A stretch of DNA of 64,000 nt from the NCBI RefSeq assembly GCF_000218685.1, contig NW_006763290.1, positions 1,882,315-1,946,314 of the forward strand, read 5' to 3'. The notes beneath the pieces were generated by a model that made no database searches, had not been told where the DNA came from, and saw nothing but the letters and a program-made list of their open reading frames with translations. The position numbers were made by a program, and so were the translations under genes. Source of the stretch: Serpula lacrymans var. lacrymans S7.9. Lineage: Eukaryota; Basidiomycota; Agaricomycetes; Boletales; Serpulaceae. Below, piece after piece: positions 46,374 to 56,476 of the stretch (position 1 is the first letter of the stretch; every line of letters starts with the position of its first letter).

Positions 46374-46778
46374 TGTTACAATTGACGTACCAGTACCTAC
46401 TTACGCTTCACTTTTTGTACTTTTACTTTTCTTTTTCCAAGTCACATGACCAGTCATGTGACCATTTACTTTACTTTACATTTTTCGACTTTTCATAGTC
46501 ACATGATCAAGTCATGTGACGCAACACCTGACCAATGTCTAGACTCATCATGTGACCGGTCACATGCTAGACATCGGACTTTAAACTTTATTTACAACTG
46601 TACAGTACCTTATGTATTTTAGTATATATACAGGAGCAATACATGGGGAAGGACTCAGCGAGTCCTCCTGTTGTCTAGCACAACAAACCCATTGAAACCT
46701 GAGGGGTGATCCCTCCTTCTCTCTTCTCTTATACTTGTCTGAGTTGTGTGCCAGAGTAAGAAACTCTTGGTCGTTACA
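46374..46778 (+). repeat. Solo Gypsy-type LTR (divergent subfamily) with perfect TSD
   Basis: TGTTACAATTGACG to TTGGTCGTTACA, 405 bp, flanked by ATATG at 46369-46373 and 46779-46783. Its 3' half shares GACTCAGCGAGTCCTCCTGTTGT-like and GTGCCAGAGTAA blocks with the other Gypsy LTRs, but the 5' half is different and contains a cluster of palindromes built on GTCACATGAC (46439-46567). Confidence 0.88.
46439..46567. promoter_or_regulatory. Cluster of CATGTGAC/GTCACATG palindromes in LTR U3
   Basis: GTCACATGACCAGTCATGTGAC, GTCACATGATCAAGTCATGTGA and CATGTGACCGGTCACATG-like units lie within 130 bp in the promoter half of the LTR. CACATG/CATGTG are E-box-like hexamers, so the cluster could bind bHLH factors; that role is inference. 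Related palindromes occur at 54235-54265. Confidence 0.4.
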
Positions 46779-48284
46779 ATATGCGGAGTTTGTGTGGTGT
46801 GGTGTGGTGTTTCTTATATAGGTATATACAATATCCCTGGTATTTATCATGCATCTGTTCCCAATGTTATTCACATTTGACTGGCAGCGGTCCTGTCCGG
46901 CTATACCTGCTGAACGAGTTGTTATCTTAGTAAGGTAAGGTTTACAATCCATAGCAGAGTAACGCCAGTGGAGCCTAATTTCAAATGTCTGCAATACATC
47001 AGTGAAGTGTTGTTCTCTGGTTAAGGTGATAGCATACATACATTTTTTGTTGGAGGAAAAAACAAACAATGGTTAAGCATATTGGTAAGCAATAGTCAGT
47101 GTTGGAGGTGAAGTAGTTGGGTTGCTGAGGCCAGAGGGAAGAAGAAACAACTGCATTTGAGTGTTTGCAAATATTATGTTGATCTGTCCTTGTGACTGAT
47201 AATCATCACTCTACATCAAAATTGGCCCAACTTTAATTGTGTTACATGGTGTTGCACTATCTTTTTTAGCCCACTAGATCTCCAGGTCCTACTGATTGTC
47301 TAGTGAGATCATTCTTTTTGTGTTTCTTGTGTGTAGCATCCTTGCATGTCTCCACCCTCAATGGATATGGGTTTTTGTATTATCAGTGAGACAATAGTTT
47401 TTGTAGTAGATCCTGAAGACAACAGCTTTTTATGCACTTTCATTACAGATACAATGGCCTTGATACCACCTCTGAGGCTTTTATGATGTACATAGCTTAT
47501 CCACCTGTATGTTAATCAAAGTGTCACAGTGGGTCCTGAAAAAAGTTGGGCTATTGCATTCATTCGTAAAACCCTGTTCCTTTCTATTACTAACAACTGC
47601 TTCTGTGAGCCACATGGACACCAATATATATCCCATGTTCGATGGTGCATATGAAAATAACCCGGAAGGAAGTAATCACTCAATGACTGATATTCCAAAC
47701 CTGGATATGGGAGTAACAGCAACTGATATATCTGTAGACAATCAAGTTAGAGACTCCCTTTCACAAGCTATGATATGTGAGGACTCTGATGAAGAAGAAG
47801 AAGAGGTCTGAGATGGCTTGTTTGTGCTACAACAGGTGAGCCGTATTTGATATGGATGATTCAGATTTAACCAAATATATTCAGTTTTGGGCTCATCCGG
47901 AGGTTGTGCAATCAGCAGACAATACTCCCTATGAAGCTTCCTTGAAAAAATCTGTGCCCTATACTACACAGTCACAGCTCCTGGTATACTTGAGCTTGTT
48001 CATATATGACATGACTCCTCTAACAGCTACCTAGCAGGCTACACCCACAATACCAGAGCCCCCAGAAATAAGCTACCAGAGAGTGTACTTCGAGGTTGAT
48101 GAATCTGATATTCTCCACAGGTGTTTGCACAAAGTAGAGAAAGAGAAACAAAGAGAGAGGATTTACATGTCATCAGAAGTGAGTGTGATTGTAATTGATT
48201 TGTGGTCCAAGATATCATGACATTAATTTGTGTTCTAGCTCTGGCGGTGCATGCAGAGTGCACAAGCTGACCAAACAGAAATGG
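46779..48284. other. Region without a recognised gene; one acidic-tailed ORF
   Basis: A (GTGTG)n-like microsatellite lies at about 46790-46812. An ORF at 47509-47811 (+) encodes about 100 aa ending in CEDSDEEEEEV; it may be an exon of something, but there is no domain and no partner exon that I trust. The end of the stretch borders the truncated Gypsy copy 2. Confidence 0.3.
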
Positions 48285-50591
48285 TGCTAGTAGACACATT
48301 GGCTGGTGCCAAGATCTTGACAAAGATGGATCTTAGATGGGGGTACAATAATGTATGAATCAAAGAAGAAGATGCTTGGAAGGCCACATTTACGTGCCAC
48401 CGAGGATCCTTTGAGCCCCTCGTCATGTTCTTTGGGTTGACAAATTCACCGGCGACCTTCCAGAGCATGATGAACAAGATCTTTGCAGATATGGAAAACT
48501 GTATCGTCATTTACATTGACAATTTATTAATATTTGCGAAGTCAGACGATGAGGCTGAGCAAACCCAAAAAATGTAATTTTAAAGTGAAGGAAGTAGACT
48601 TCCTTGGCATGATAATTGGCCAAAACGGAATCAGGATGGATCCTGAGAAAGTTCAAGCTATATCGGATTGGCCAGAACCTACTCACATAAAAGGAGTTAG
48701 GGCCTTTCTTGGCTTAGGCAATTTCTACCAAAGGTTTGTTGAAAAATTTGCAAAGATAATGAGACCGTTGAACGATCTCACTAAAAAGGACATTGTCTGG
48801 CACTGGGGTGCCAAAGAACAAGAAGCTTTTGATAAGCTTAAACAGGCATTTACAACAGTACCCATATTAGCATTTCCCGGGTTAGACAAAGAGTTCTGGC
48901 TAGAAACTGACTCTTCTGATTTTGCTACTGGGGCTGTTCTGTCAACTAAATGCCCTGACAATCTTTGGAGGCCTTGTGCCTATTTATCACATAGTTTGTC
49001 GCCTACAGAGCGCAACTATCAAATTTACGATAAGGAGATGCTGGCCATCATTTGAGCTTTAGAGCACTGGCGGCACTACTTAGAAGATGCTAGGCACCAA
49101 TTTGAAATTTGGACTGATCATAAGAATCTGGAGTATTTTATGACGGCCCAAGACTTGAACCAAAGACAGGCTTGCTACGCGGTGTACCTGTCTAGGTTTA
49201 ATTACAAATTAATTCATAAGCCTGGTGCTCCTATGGGGAAAGCGGATGCTTTGTCCAGAAGAGAGGATTATGCCAACGGCATCAAAGATAATAACAAAGG
49301 TGTCACCCTGATAGATCAATCCAGGGTTGCCAAGATTTGAATTGATCTTCTAGAAGTCTTTAAGAGAGACATCTCCTCAGAAGAGAAGGCGCGCCTTGAT
49401 GGCAATAATAACTATTTATGGAAAGATGGGCTCTTCCACTTTAAAGACAAAATCTATGTGCCTGAGTCCGCAAGGATCAAGGCAATAGATAGACATCACA
49501 ACACTCTGGTGGCTGTGCACCCTGGGTGGCAACAAACGATGGAGTTGATCTCCAAGAACTATGTGTGGCCTGGCATGGTCAAAGACGTACAGGAGTATGT
49601 AAAATCCTGTCTGAGATGTGCCATGGCAAAGAACTCTCATCAACCGCCAGCCGGTAAACTTGTGCCAAATCCAATACCAGCTGGTCCCTGGCAGGATATA
49701 TTGGTCGACTTCACGACAGATCTGCCTGAGTCAGACGGGTACAATTCAGTAATGGTGGTAGTAGATCGCTTCTCCAAAGAAGTAGTATTGATTCCCACCA
49801 ATAAAACTATTACCGCCGCTGGTACGGCAGATTTATTCAAAGATTTTGTGTGGTCTATCCATGGATTGCCAGAAATGGTTATCTCCAATAGGGGATCACA
49901 ATTTGCTAGCAAATTTATGAAAAAACTATTCCAGATGCTGGGCATCAAACCTAAATTATCAACGGTGTTCCATCCGCAGACTGATGGACAAATGGAGAGG
50001 CTCAATCAGGAATTGAAGCAGTATCTCCGGATATTTATTAATGACAGACAGACAGATTGGGCGAAGTGGCTAAAGATAGCCCAGTTCTCATACAATATTA
50101 AGCAGTCGTTGGCTACAGGAAAGGCACCATGTGAGGTTACAAGATTGTACCTTCCTAGAATGGGTGTAGGACCTGGCAAAAGCAAAAACAAGGCTGCTGG
50201 GAACATGGTCAAGGACATGAAATCTGTCTTAGACAAAATGCGCAAGGCGCTATTCAAAACTGCAGAGCAGATGAAAGATAGGGCAGAGCGTAGACGCTCT
50301 AAGGCCCCTGACTACAAGGTTGGCGACCTGGTCTGGTTAGATACCTACCACTTAAAATTAAAAGATCGGCAGTCTAGAAAACTGACCGGAAAGTGGATTG
50401 GCCCTTACCGGATTAAGGAAGTCAAAACCAATGCGGTGGAGCTAGAGCTCCCAAAACGAATGAGGGTAGTACCCAGGGTCAACATTAGCCGTGTAAAACC
50501 CTACAAAGGGCCGCTGCCGGGACAACGCGTAGACCGGCCCGGACCAGTTGTAGTCACCCAGGAAGGTGAAGAAGAGTTTGAAGTTGAATAA
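48285..50591 (+). pseudogene. Gypsy RT, RNase H and integrase remnant (copy 2)
   Basis: RT: GSFEPLVMFFGLTNSPATFQ and YIDNLLIFAK, where the second catalytic Asp of YIDD is Asn; a deletion after DDEAEQ removes part of the palm. RNase H: ETDSSDFATGAVLSTK, with a stop in AII-ALEHW (TGA, copy 1 has AGA). Integrase: zinc-binding region HHNTLVAVHPGWQQ ... CLRCAMAK, core DILVDFTTDLPES, ISNRGSQF (Asn for the second catalytic Asp) and HPQTDGQMERLNQEL. From 49458 to 50591 the frame is open for 377 codons and includes the integrase C-terminal GPY/F-like part (LTGKWIGPYRIKEV). Stops at about 48347, 49054 and 49338 mark it as dead. Confidence 0.9.
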
Positions 50592-50855
50592 GTGGTGGAC
50601 GCACGCTTGAAGCGTGGAAAATTAGAATTCCTAGTCCTATGGAATGGCTATGGAGACGAGGACAGAACATGGGAACCAAAAGCCCATCTGGACAATTCCC
50701 GTGACGCTGTTCGCGAACTTTATCCTAAGAATCCCTCGGCTCCTAGGAAGCTCAGAGGCATGGATTCTAAACTTTTTAATTCCCTTTTTCAACCTATGCC
50801 CAAAAATCTAACTACTACCTCCGGTACTTGGTCCCGCCTGGAAGTTGAGCCTTAG
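50592..50855 (+). pseudogene. Chromodomain of Gypsy copy 2
   Basis: In the same frame as the integrase but after a TAA (50589-50591), 87 codons read VVDARLKRGKLEFLVLWNGY, then GDEDRTWEPKAHL and SRDAVRELYPKNPS. The aromatic residues of the chromodomain cage region (FLVLWNGY, TWEP) are visible. Chromodomains of this type steer integration to heterochromatin. Either the stop is a mutation or the domain was made by readthrough; I favour mutation. Confidence 0.85.
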
Positions 50856-50866
50856 AAGGGGGGTAG
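50855..50866 (+). other. Polypurine tract of Gypsy copy 2
   Basis: AGAAGGGGGGTAG lies between the pol stop codon and the 3' LTR, the normal place for the plus-strand primer. Confidence 0.75.
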
Positions 50867-51281
50867 TGTTACGATAACACATTTTTGGACCTTTAATGTT
50901 CATTCTCCTCTTTAACCTTTTACTGTAGTTTTCACACTCCGTGCCATGTGGCACTTTTCCTTTTGTTCAAACTCCACTTTCTCACGCTGCACTGCCTTTC
51001 TTTCTGTTTTAGATACAAGTCTCTCACGCAGTGGAGCTGGTCACACAAGCTGCGCCCTCTGACATCATCAGCCACTGCCTTTATCAACTGTATAGTATAT
51101 ATGTACAAACAAACCTGTAGTAGTATATATACCCCGATAGATCAAGGAGACTCCTCAGCGAGTCCTCCTGTTGTATCCTCACAACTAACTTGTTGAAGTC
51201 TAAAGGGTAACCACTCCCTCATCATCATCTCTATAGTTGGTTCTAGTTGCGCGCCAGAGTAACTAACTCTTGGTTGTTACA
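50867..51281 (+). repeat. 3' LTR of Gypsy copy 2
   Basis: 415 bp from TGTTACGATAACAC to TTGGTTGTTACA. It is the best-preserved member of the LTR family in the window and aligns along its whole length with the solo LTR at 62368-62784. Confidence 0.9.
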
Positions 51282-51284
51282 TCA

Positions 51285-51907
51285 GCCAGTTCCTTGACTG
51301 TTACGGTCCTACCCACTTGGCAGCTGCCAAGCACATTGTGCACTACCTTAAAGGGACAAGATTGCTGTGTTTGCACAGGTCCATCAGATATACACCTTGT
51401 TGGTTATACATACTGACACCTTCTTTGCAATGTGTCCAGACACCCGATGTTCTGTTCTGGGTATTGCACTTCCCTCGGATCTGAAATTGTCTCTTGGTGT
51501 TCCATCAAACAAGCCACTGTAACAACCTCAATTTGTGAGGCCTAATAAATTGCTGCCTCTGAATTGTTAAAAAAACTAGTTTAGCTTTATGCTCTTCTGC
51601 TTGGCCTCCACAACTCTCCTCTTCTCTGTGATAACAACAGAGGCATTGTCCTCTCCAGAAATCCCTCCTAACTCCTGAACAAAGCATATAGATATTAAAT
51701 ACTATTTCATCCACAAACTTGTTTCTTCCAACCAACTTCTGTTACAGTACATAAATGCCAATAACAATCTTGCTAACACATTCACAAAACCACTTCCTTC
51801 CAAACAATTCAACCATGTCTGTAATTTTATGGGCTTTCAACCCTAATTTTTCCATCCCCCCCTGATTTTTTTCTCTTTCTTGCATTTGTTCTCTTTGAGG
51901 GGGTCTG
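51285..51907 (+). pseudogene. Older Copia C-terminal fragment (RNase H) with polypurine tract
   Basis: Across frames the sequence reads THLAAAKHIVHYLKGTRLL, GYTDTFFAMCPDTR, then LHNSPLLCDNNRGIVLSRNP and TFTKPLPSKQFNHVC, the usual end of a Copia Pol. TTTGAGGGGG at 51893-51903 is a polypurine tract, and TGTTAATG at about 51908 looks like an LTR start. The fragment has frameshifts and stops. Gypsy copy 2 ends directly at its left border, so the Gypsy element was probably inserted into this Copia. Confidence 0.7.
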
Positions 51908-52809
51908 TTAATGTTCAAAAAAACATACTTGTAGTATTCATTCCTAGTATTCTATTTCATCAGGTGACTCCACAACAATGAAGTTTATATTGTTTTTCTC
52001 TCTCATTTTCTTTTCCTCAGTTGGTTCTCTGACAACTGAGGGTATGTTTCTTATTCATTTCTTCTTCTGTCACTTCTGATGTAATACATACATATTTTAT
52101 GTCTAGGTACTTCATACTCAACCAATCTAAGTTGGTTCTCTGACAACTGAGGATCTTATGTCTAGGTTTTCACATTGATATCCTCACAAGAGGCTCACCT
52201 CGGTATGTCAAATTTTCAAGTTGGTACCCTCTCCAATTATGTCAACGGTGTTTCTTGGTTATCTCAATATGTTTTCTAGAGCTTTTTTTTTGAAGGCTAC
52301 CCTTTTGTGCTTGTTGTGTAGGCTTGTTATGTTTTGTTTTTTACAATATATTTATTTATTTCAGAATACATCAACTTCCAAACCTCTCATAGGATACAAT
52401 GAGCACACTGACATAGCCAACACAGCAAGTAATGAAAGTGTAAATACAACTGTTACTAGGTGGTTTTAGGGCTGCGCTAGACAATGACTTCCACTTGCCT
52501 TCTCTGTGAACAAGTACACTTTTTGAGGCTCTCATTTTTGTCTTCACTATTGTTGTTGCTGTTTCTTTGGGAGCTGTGATTGAGGCTGGAGAAGGGCTTT
52601 ATGGAATGGTGCGCAGTGCACTTTTGTTTGTTGACGTGGGGTGGGGGTGAGGTGAGTCAACTCAATATGGGACGCCTTTGTGGTCAATTGAGGCTAAATA
52701 CCTCTGCTATGTCATCAAGGGAGCATTAATTGTTGCAATAAGCAATATCAGAACACGGAAACTCTTCTGAGTGGGATTAGACATACTATATGTGAATTAC
52801 TTTCCCACA
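51908..52809. other. Copia LTR-like and unassigned sequence, with repeated hairpin motif
   Basis: The first part may be the LTR of the older Copia. The motif AGTTGGTTCTCTGACAACTG occurs at about 52019-52040 and 52131-52151; each copy can fold because CTCAGTTG pairs with CAACTGAG. No coding frame is credible. Confidence 0.35.
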
Positions 52810-53042
52810 CTGCACAGCTTCCTCTTATTTTTAGATACAACTCTCTCATGTGGTAGAGCTGGTCACAAAGGCTGTGCCCTATGACATCATCAGCCACCAA
52901 TTTCATCAACTGTATAGTACACATGTACAAATAGTCTATAGTAGTATATATACTATACCCCAATAGATCAAGGAGACTCCTCAGCAATTCCTCCTGTTGT
53001 TTACCCACAACAAACTCAGTCCTACAAACTTTGGTTGTAACA
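52810..53042 (+). repeat. 5'-truncated Gypsy LTR
   Basis: Starts in the LTR middle (TTTTTAGATACAACTCTC) and ends TTTGGTTGTAACA. It holds the ATGACATCATCAGCCACC, GTATAGTACA and GGAGACTCCTCAGC blocks of the family. The first 180 bp of the LTR are missing. Confidence 0.8.
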
Positions 53043-54224
53043 TTTGCTGCTAGCCATCACTAATGCAACTTTGAAGCCATGTTCTTTTGCAGGGGGCACC
53101 TATTTTTTGCGTAGTGATCTGACTTACCATCCAAATCAGCTCTCATTTGGACTTGTCAAAGCCTTGCATGTTCTGGGAGATTGCTCCCTGGACATTGGAA
53201 CTAAAGTGATCTGCGTGGTGGGAAGGTACAATATCAAGCATAGCTGTTGTGGGTAGCATATAGAGTTGTACACGGTAGTACTATGCTGTCCACACATGTG
53301 AGTCAAGATAATAAGTCATGCAATCAAACCAAATGGGAAGGAGACCACTCAGATTCATCAGTCTTGCTGATGGCCATTGAGGACACTGATGTAATCCACA
53401 CAGTGGGCCACAACAATAAGTGACTTGGATTTGAAGCTTTGAAGGCTCAATGTGCTGCAGCAAAAGGTGACTTTAATGCTTGAGGGCATCCTAAAGGAAA
53501 TATTGTGAGCAGGTTTGCAAGAGCATCTACTCAGATCCAACTGAGCAGGATTAATCAGCAACAATAGAAGTCTCACAATCAATAGGAATATACAGGAGTG
53601 TAAATAGATGGATCAAATGGGGGGGAGGGGGGTGAGGGGGTAAAGTAATAACATATAATCATGACATTTCTGAGGCACCTCCAGCACTTTCAAACTTATG
53701 AGACTGTGTGCCAGGCAGTTGTCTGTTCATGAATGTATTAGATTTAGCAGTGTGACCACAGGGAGTGCATAAAAGCAAAGTGATTAGTATGTAGTACAAA
53801 TGATGTAGCCTGACCAAAAGATACTTACTTTTCATGTCTGGGACACATTTGAAGTGTAGGTGCTTCAAACATTTGTCCCGCAGGCTGTTACCAAGTTTGT
53901 CTACATAATATTGGAGATGTTGTGCTCGCTGTTTTTTCAATATTTGCTTTTCAAATATTAGGAAAAACATCCAAGATGTATTGGCACAAAACATTTTTCC
54001 ACTCAGTGTAAATGCAATACTTATTACCAATGTTCTGCAAAAATATGTTTTGTATATTTTCCCCAATGTTTCTTAAGAAAGCAAAAAAAAATTGTGAACC
54101 AAAAATCTCCAATGTTATTTACAAAAACATGCTAAAAAACAATGTCTCTTTTTTTTGAGTGATTTTCAAATATTTTATTGTAAAACATAGGATTTTCCCC
54201 CCAGTTTATAGTATTCCATGGTAT
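53043..54224. other. Unassigned sequence with G-rich tract
   Basis: Open frames at 53044-53256 (+) and 54066-53659 (-, 135 codons, low complexity at the N-terminus) have no recognisable domain. A very G-rich tract (7, 6 and 5 Gs separated by A and TGA) lies at 53619-53640. Confidence 0.3.
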
Positions 54225-54346
54225 TCTATATGATGTCATATCATGTGACCAGTCACGTGACTTCCAAAAGTAAAAGTCCAAAAAATTTAAATTAAATTAA
54301 AGTAAAATAAAAGTAAAAATAGATGCCAAAAATACTGTTGTAACAC
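54225..54346 (-). repeat. Fragment of the divergent Gypsy LTR subfamily
   Basis: In minus orientation it starts TGTTACAACAG and has the ACTTTTACTTTT-rich part and the GTCACGTGACTGGTCACATG palindrome, like the 5' half of the solo LTR at 46374-46778. It ends near 54225. Confidence 0.6.
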
Positions 54347-54350
54347 TATA

Positions 54351-54762
54351 TGTTACAACCAAAGTATGTATACTCTGCTGCACAACTCAGACAAGCAAGA
54401 GTGAAGTGAGTGGGAATGGATACCCCTCATGAAAGGACCAAGTTTGTTGTTGGTAAACAACAGGAGGACTTGCTGAGGAGTCTCCTTAATCTATTGGGGT
54501 ATTTATACTACTACTGACTATTTGTACATGTGTACTATACAGTTGATGAAGGCAGTGGCTGATGATGTTATAGGGCGCAGCCCGTGTGACCAGCTCCACT
54601 GTGTGAGAGACTTGTAGCCAAGAATAAAGAAAAGCAGTGCAGTGCAAGAAAGTGGAGTTTGAACAAAATGGAAAGTGCCACATTACACAGTGTGTGAAAA
54701 CTACGAAAGAAAGTTAAAGAGGAGAATGAATTTTAAAGGTCTGAAAATTGTGTATCGTAACA
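54351..54762 (-). repeat. Solo Gypsy LTR, minus orientation
   Basis: 412 bp; on the plus strand it starts TGTTACAACC and ends ATCGTAACA, so its own orientation is minus. It carries all family blocks (ACAGGAGGACT, GGAGTCTCCTTAATC, CTATACAGTTGATGA, GGCTGATGATG). TATA is present directly outside each end. Confidence 0.85.
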
Positions 54763-55589
54763 TATAGTGGGAATATTCCTGGTACAGTCAGGAACCAGGT
54801 CTTACAACCACTAATTGACACTGGACCTGGCACCAGTCAATCACTCTGGGCATCTGTAGTTTCCACATATCCTTTGTGTCTCTCAGTTCACATCTAACTA
54901 AGTTTATGGGAACATCAATTTGCTGTTGACAAAAATCAAGAGTCCTTGTAACACCTGCAGATTCCAATGACAGGTGGCTTGCTCACTTGCGGCCCGGGGT
55001 ACACTATTTATAGTCTCCCTTGCTGACCTAATTCAATATATTGATGATAGTCGATTGATATCTTGTAAATAAGGTCTGCTTCAAAATAACGGTGGCGTGC
55101 AGAGTGCCCCCCTTCGGTGTCAATACAGCAAAAACACGAACACTATTCAAGCTCCGTTGATTGTCAGCAAGCTTAGCACTCAACAAAAACTCTACTGTTG
55201 TTAACCGTCTGTTCGGATGGGGGGGGCTATTCGGACATTTCTGAAAACATATGTTCCACTGTTATTTTTCCTCAACAACTCGACCCATAGCAGTTCTATA
55301 TATTCTTACTACTTACTCCAACTTTCCTAGCACAAAATCCTGAATTATTGAGTGAGTTCCTTCCATGTGCGTGACTTTCGAGAAAGTAACGCTCTACTAA
55401 GGTACTGCAATCTCAGTTTCAAAAAGTTCAGGTGTGCCACACTCAAAATCATGTTCAAACACTGATAGTGCCGAGCAGAGCTCTAACTCAGCTTGTGTGA
55501 CCTCTGTGACGTCCGAATAGCCCCCCCCCCCCCATCCGAGCTGATGGTTAACGACAGTATGCTAATCACTATGCCTGCCTCATGTTGAG
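54763..55589. other. Unassigned stretch that holds the G-tract inverted-repeat element
   Basis: No gene recognised. The inverted-repeat element at 55200-55552 is given separately. The part before it has no clear repeat or coding content. Confidence 0.35.
55200..55552. repeat. Inverted-repeat (foldback) element with G/C tracts
   Basis: The left arm 55200-55236 (GTTAACCGTCTGTTCGGATG, eight Gs in the run, CTATTCGGAC) is the reverse complement of the right arm 55511-55552 apart from a few bases and the run length (13 Cs). The arms enclose about 275 bp without a gene. The layout suggests a MITE-like element whose termini carry a homopolymer. The right arm lies next to the RecQ fragment. Confidence 0.65.
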
Positions 55590-55945
55590 TCAGATGAAAC
55601 TGACCATTCGCACCGGCGTACCTCATCCAGAGGTCACATCCTTCTGCCTGGGCAGCCTGGACACTGTCTGAGTGTACAGCTATGGGCTTGATGTTCCAGT
55701 TGACAATCTCAGCCGCCTGTTCTGTTTGGTAAGCCCGATTAATTTGTGTGGTTAAGCCACTCAACTGAGTATTTCCCAAGGCAATGAGAGGGGTTACAAT
55801 TAGATAACTGATGTGTCGGTAAGTCCTCAACTCCATGTACTGGATTTGTGATTAATTCTTGAATTAACAGTAGCAGGCCATAGAAGACAGCCGTTTTGCC
55901 ACCTCCTGAGCTCGTTGTTCTTGTGAAAGCCATTGACTTTGTTCA
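55590..55945 (-). pseudogene. RecQ-type helicase, N-terminal fragment
   Basis: Minus strand: AFTRTTSSGGGKTAVFYGLL (Walker A, with SS inserted before GGGKT) and, after a frameshift, SYLIVTPLIALGNTQ (motif Ia) and NIKPIAVHSDSVQAA then EGCDLWMR. It corresponds to the first lobe of a RecQ-like ATPase; DEAH box and second lobe are absent, and the frame runs into the inverted-repeat element. It is a piece of a different copy from the one at 13.87-14.6 kb. Confidence 0.7.
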
Positions 55946-56476
55946 GGTTGTATAGCTGCTATGCCAGCATTAGAATACATGTATCAATGTATCACCAGTA
56001 TATATTTTTTTCGTCTGATTTCACTAAGTCCTTGCTCTATCTACGCAATGCCGAATAGGCCGTTAAGCCGATGTGTGCCGTGCAGTTTTCTCTCTACTTA
56101 AAACCACCGAACGGGGGCACCCACCAAATCAGCGTTATATTGGACTAGACTACACTATTTACATTTACTGGCTGATGATTAACTGTAATGCACTGTACAT
56201 ACAGTGAACATTTATGAATGATCATGGGATAAGTGCAGCCACTCCGGTGCCAAGGTTGCCCGGAGGGCGTTGTTATTCGTGACAGGGCTACCAATTTATA
56301 TATGGCAGAATTGGCGGTGTATATGTTATATGTAAAAATATTTCGGACGCCCGAAATCCTCTTCACTGTCAAGTGTTTACAGAATAGAGAGCTTACTCAT
56401 CATGCGGACCGGATAGCACAAGGGTATATATCCCACGGTGACTTATGCCTCTGAATTGCGAACAAGAGTTGAAATC
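55946..56476. other. Intergenic region upstream of nudE
   Basis: No repeat or gene that I recognise. It should contain the nudE promoter; no clear TATA or CCAAT arrangement stands out. Confidence 0.4.

Larger units (their letters stand above)
48285..51281 (+). mobile_element. Ty3/Gypsy chromovirus copy 2, 5' truncated, with 3' LTR
   Basis: Begins inside the RT (LVDTLAGAKILTKMDL), runs through RNase H, integrase and chromodomain, and ends with a polypurine tract and the 3' LTR (50867-51281). The presence of a chromodomain places it among chromoviruses, whose integrase is guided to modified histones. No 5' LTR is present, so no target duplication can be tested. The right flank is an older Copia fragment. 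Confidence 0.9.

Noticed and set aside
46581..47069. 162-codon ORF on the minus strand
   Set aside because: It overlaps a well-defined solo LTR and has no domain; taken as chance.
53659..54066. 135-codon minus-strand ORF as a novel gene
   Set aside because: No domain or partner exons, low-complexity flanks and surrounded by LTR fragments.
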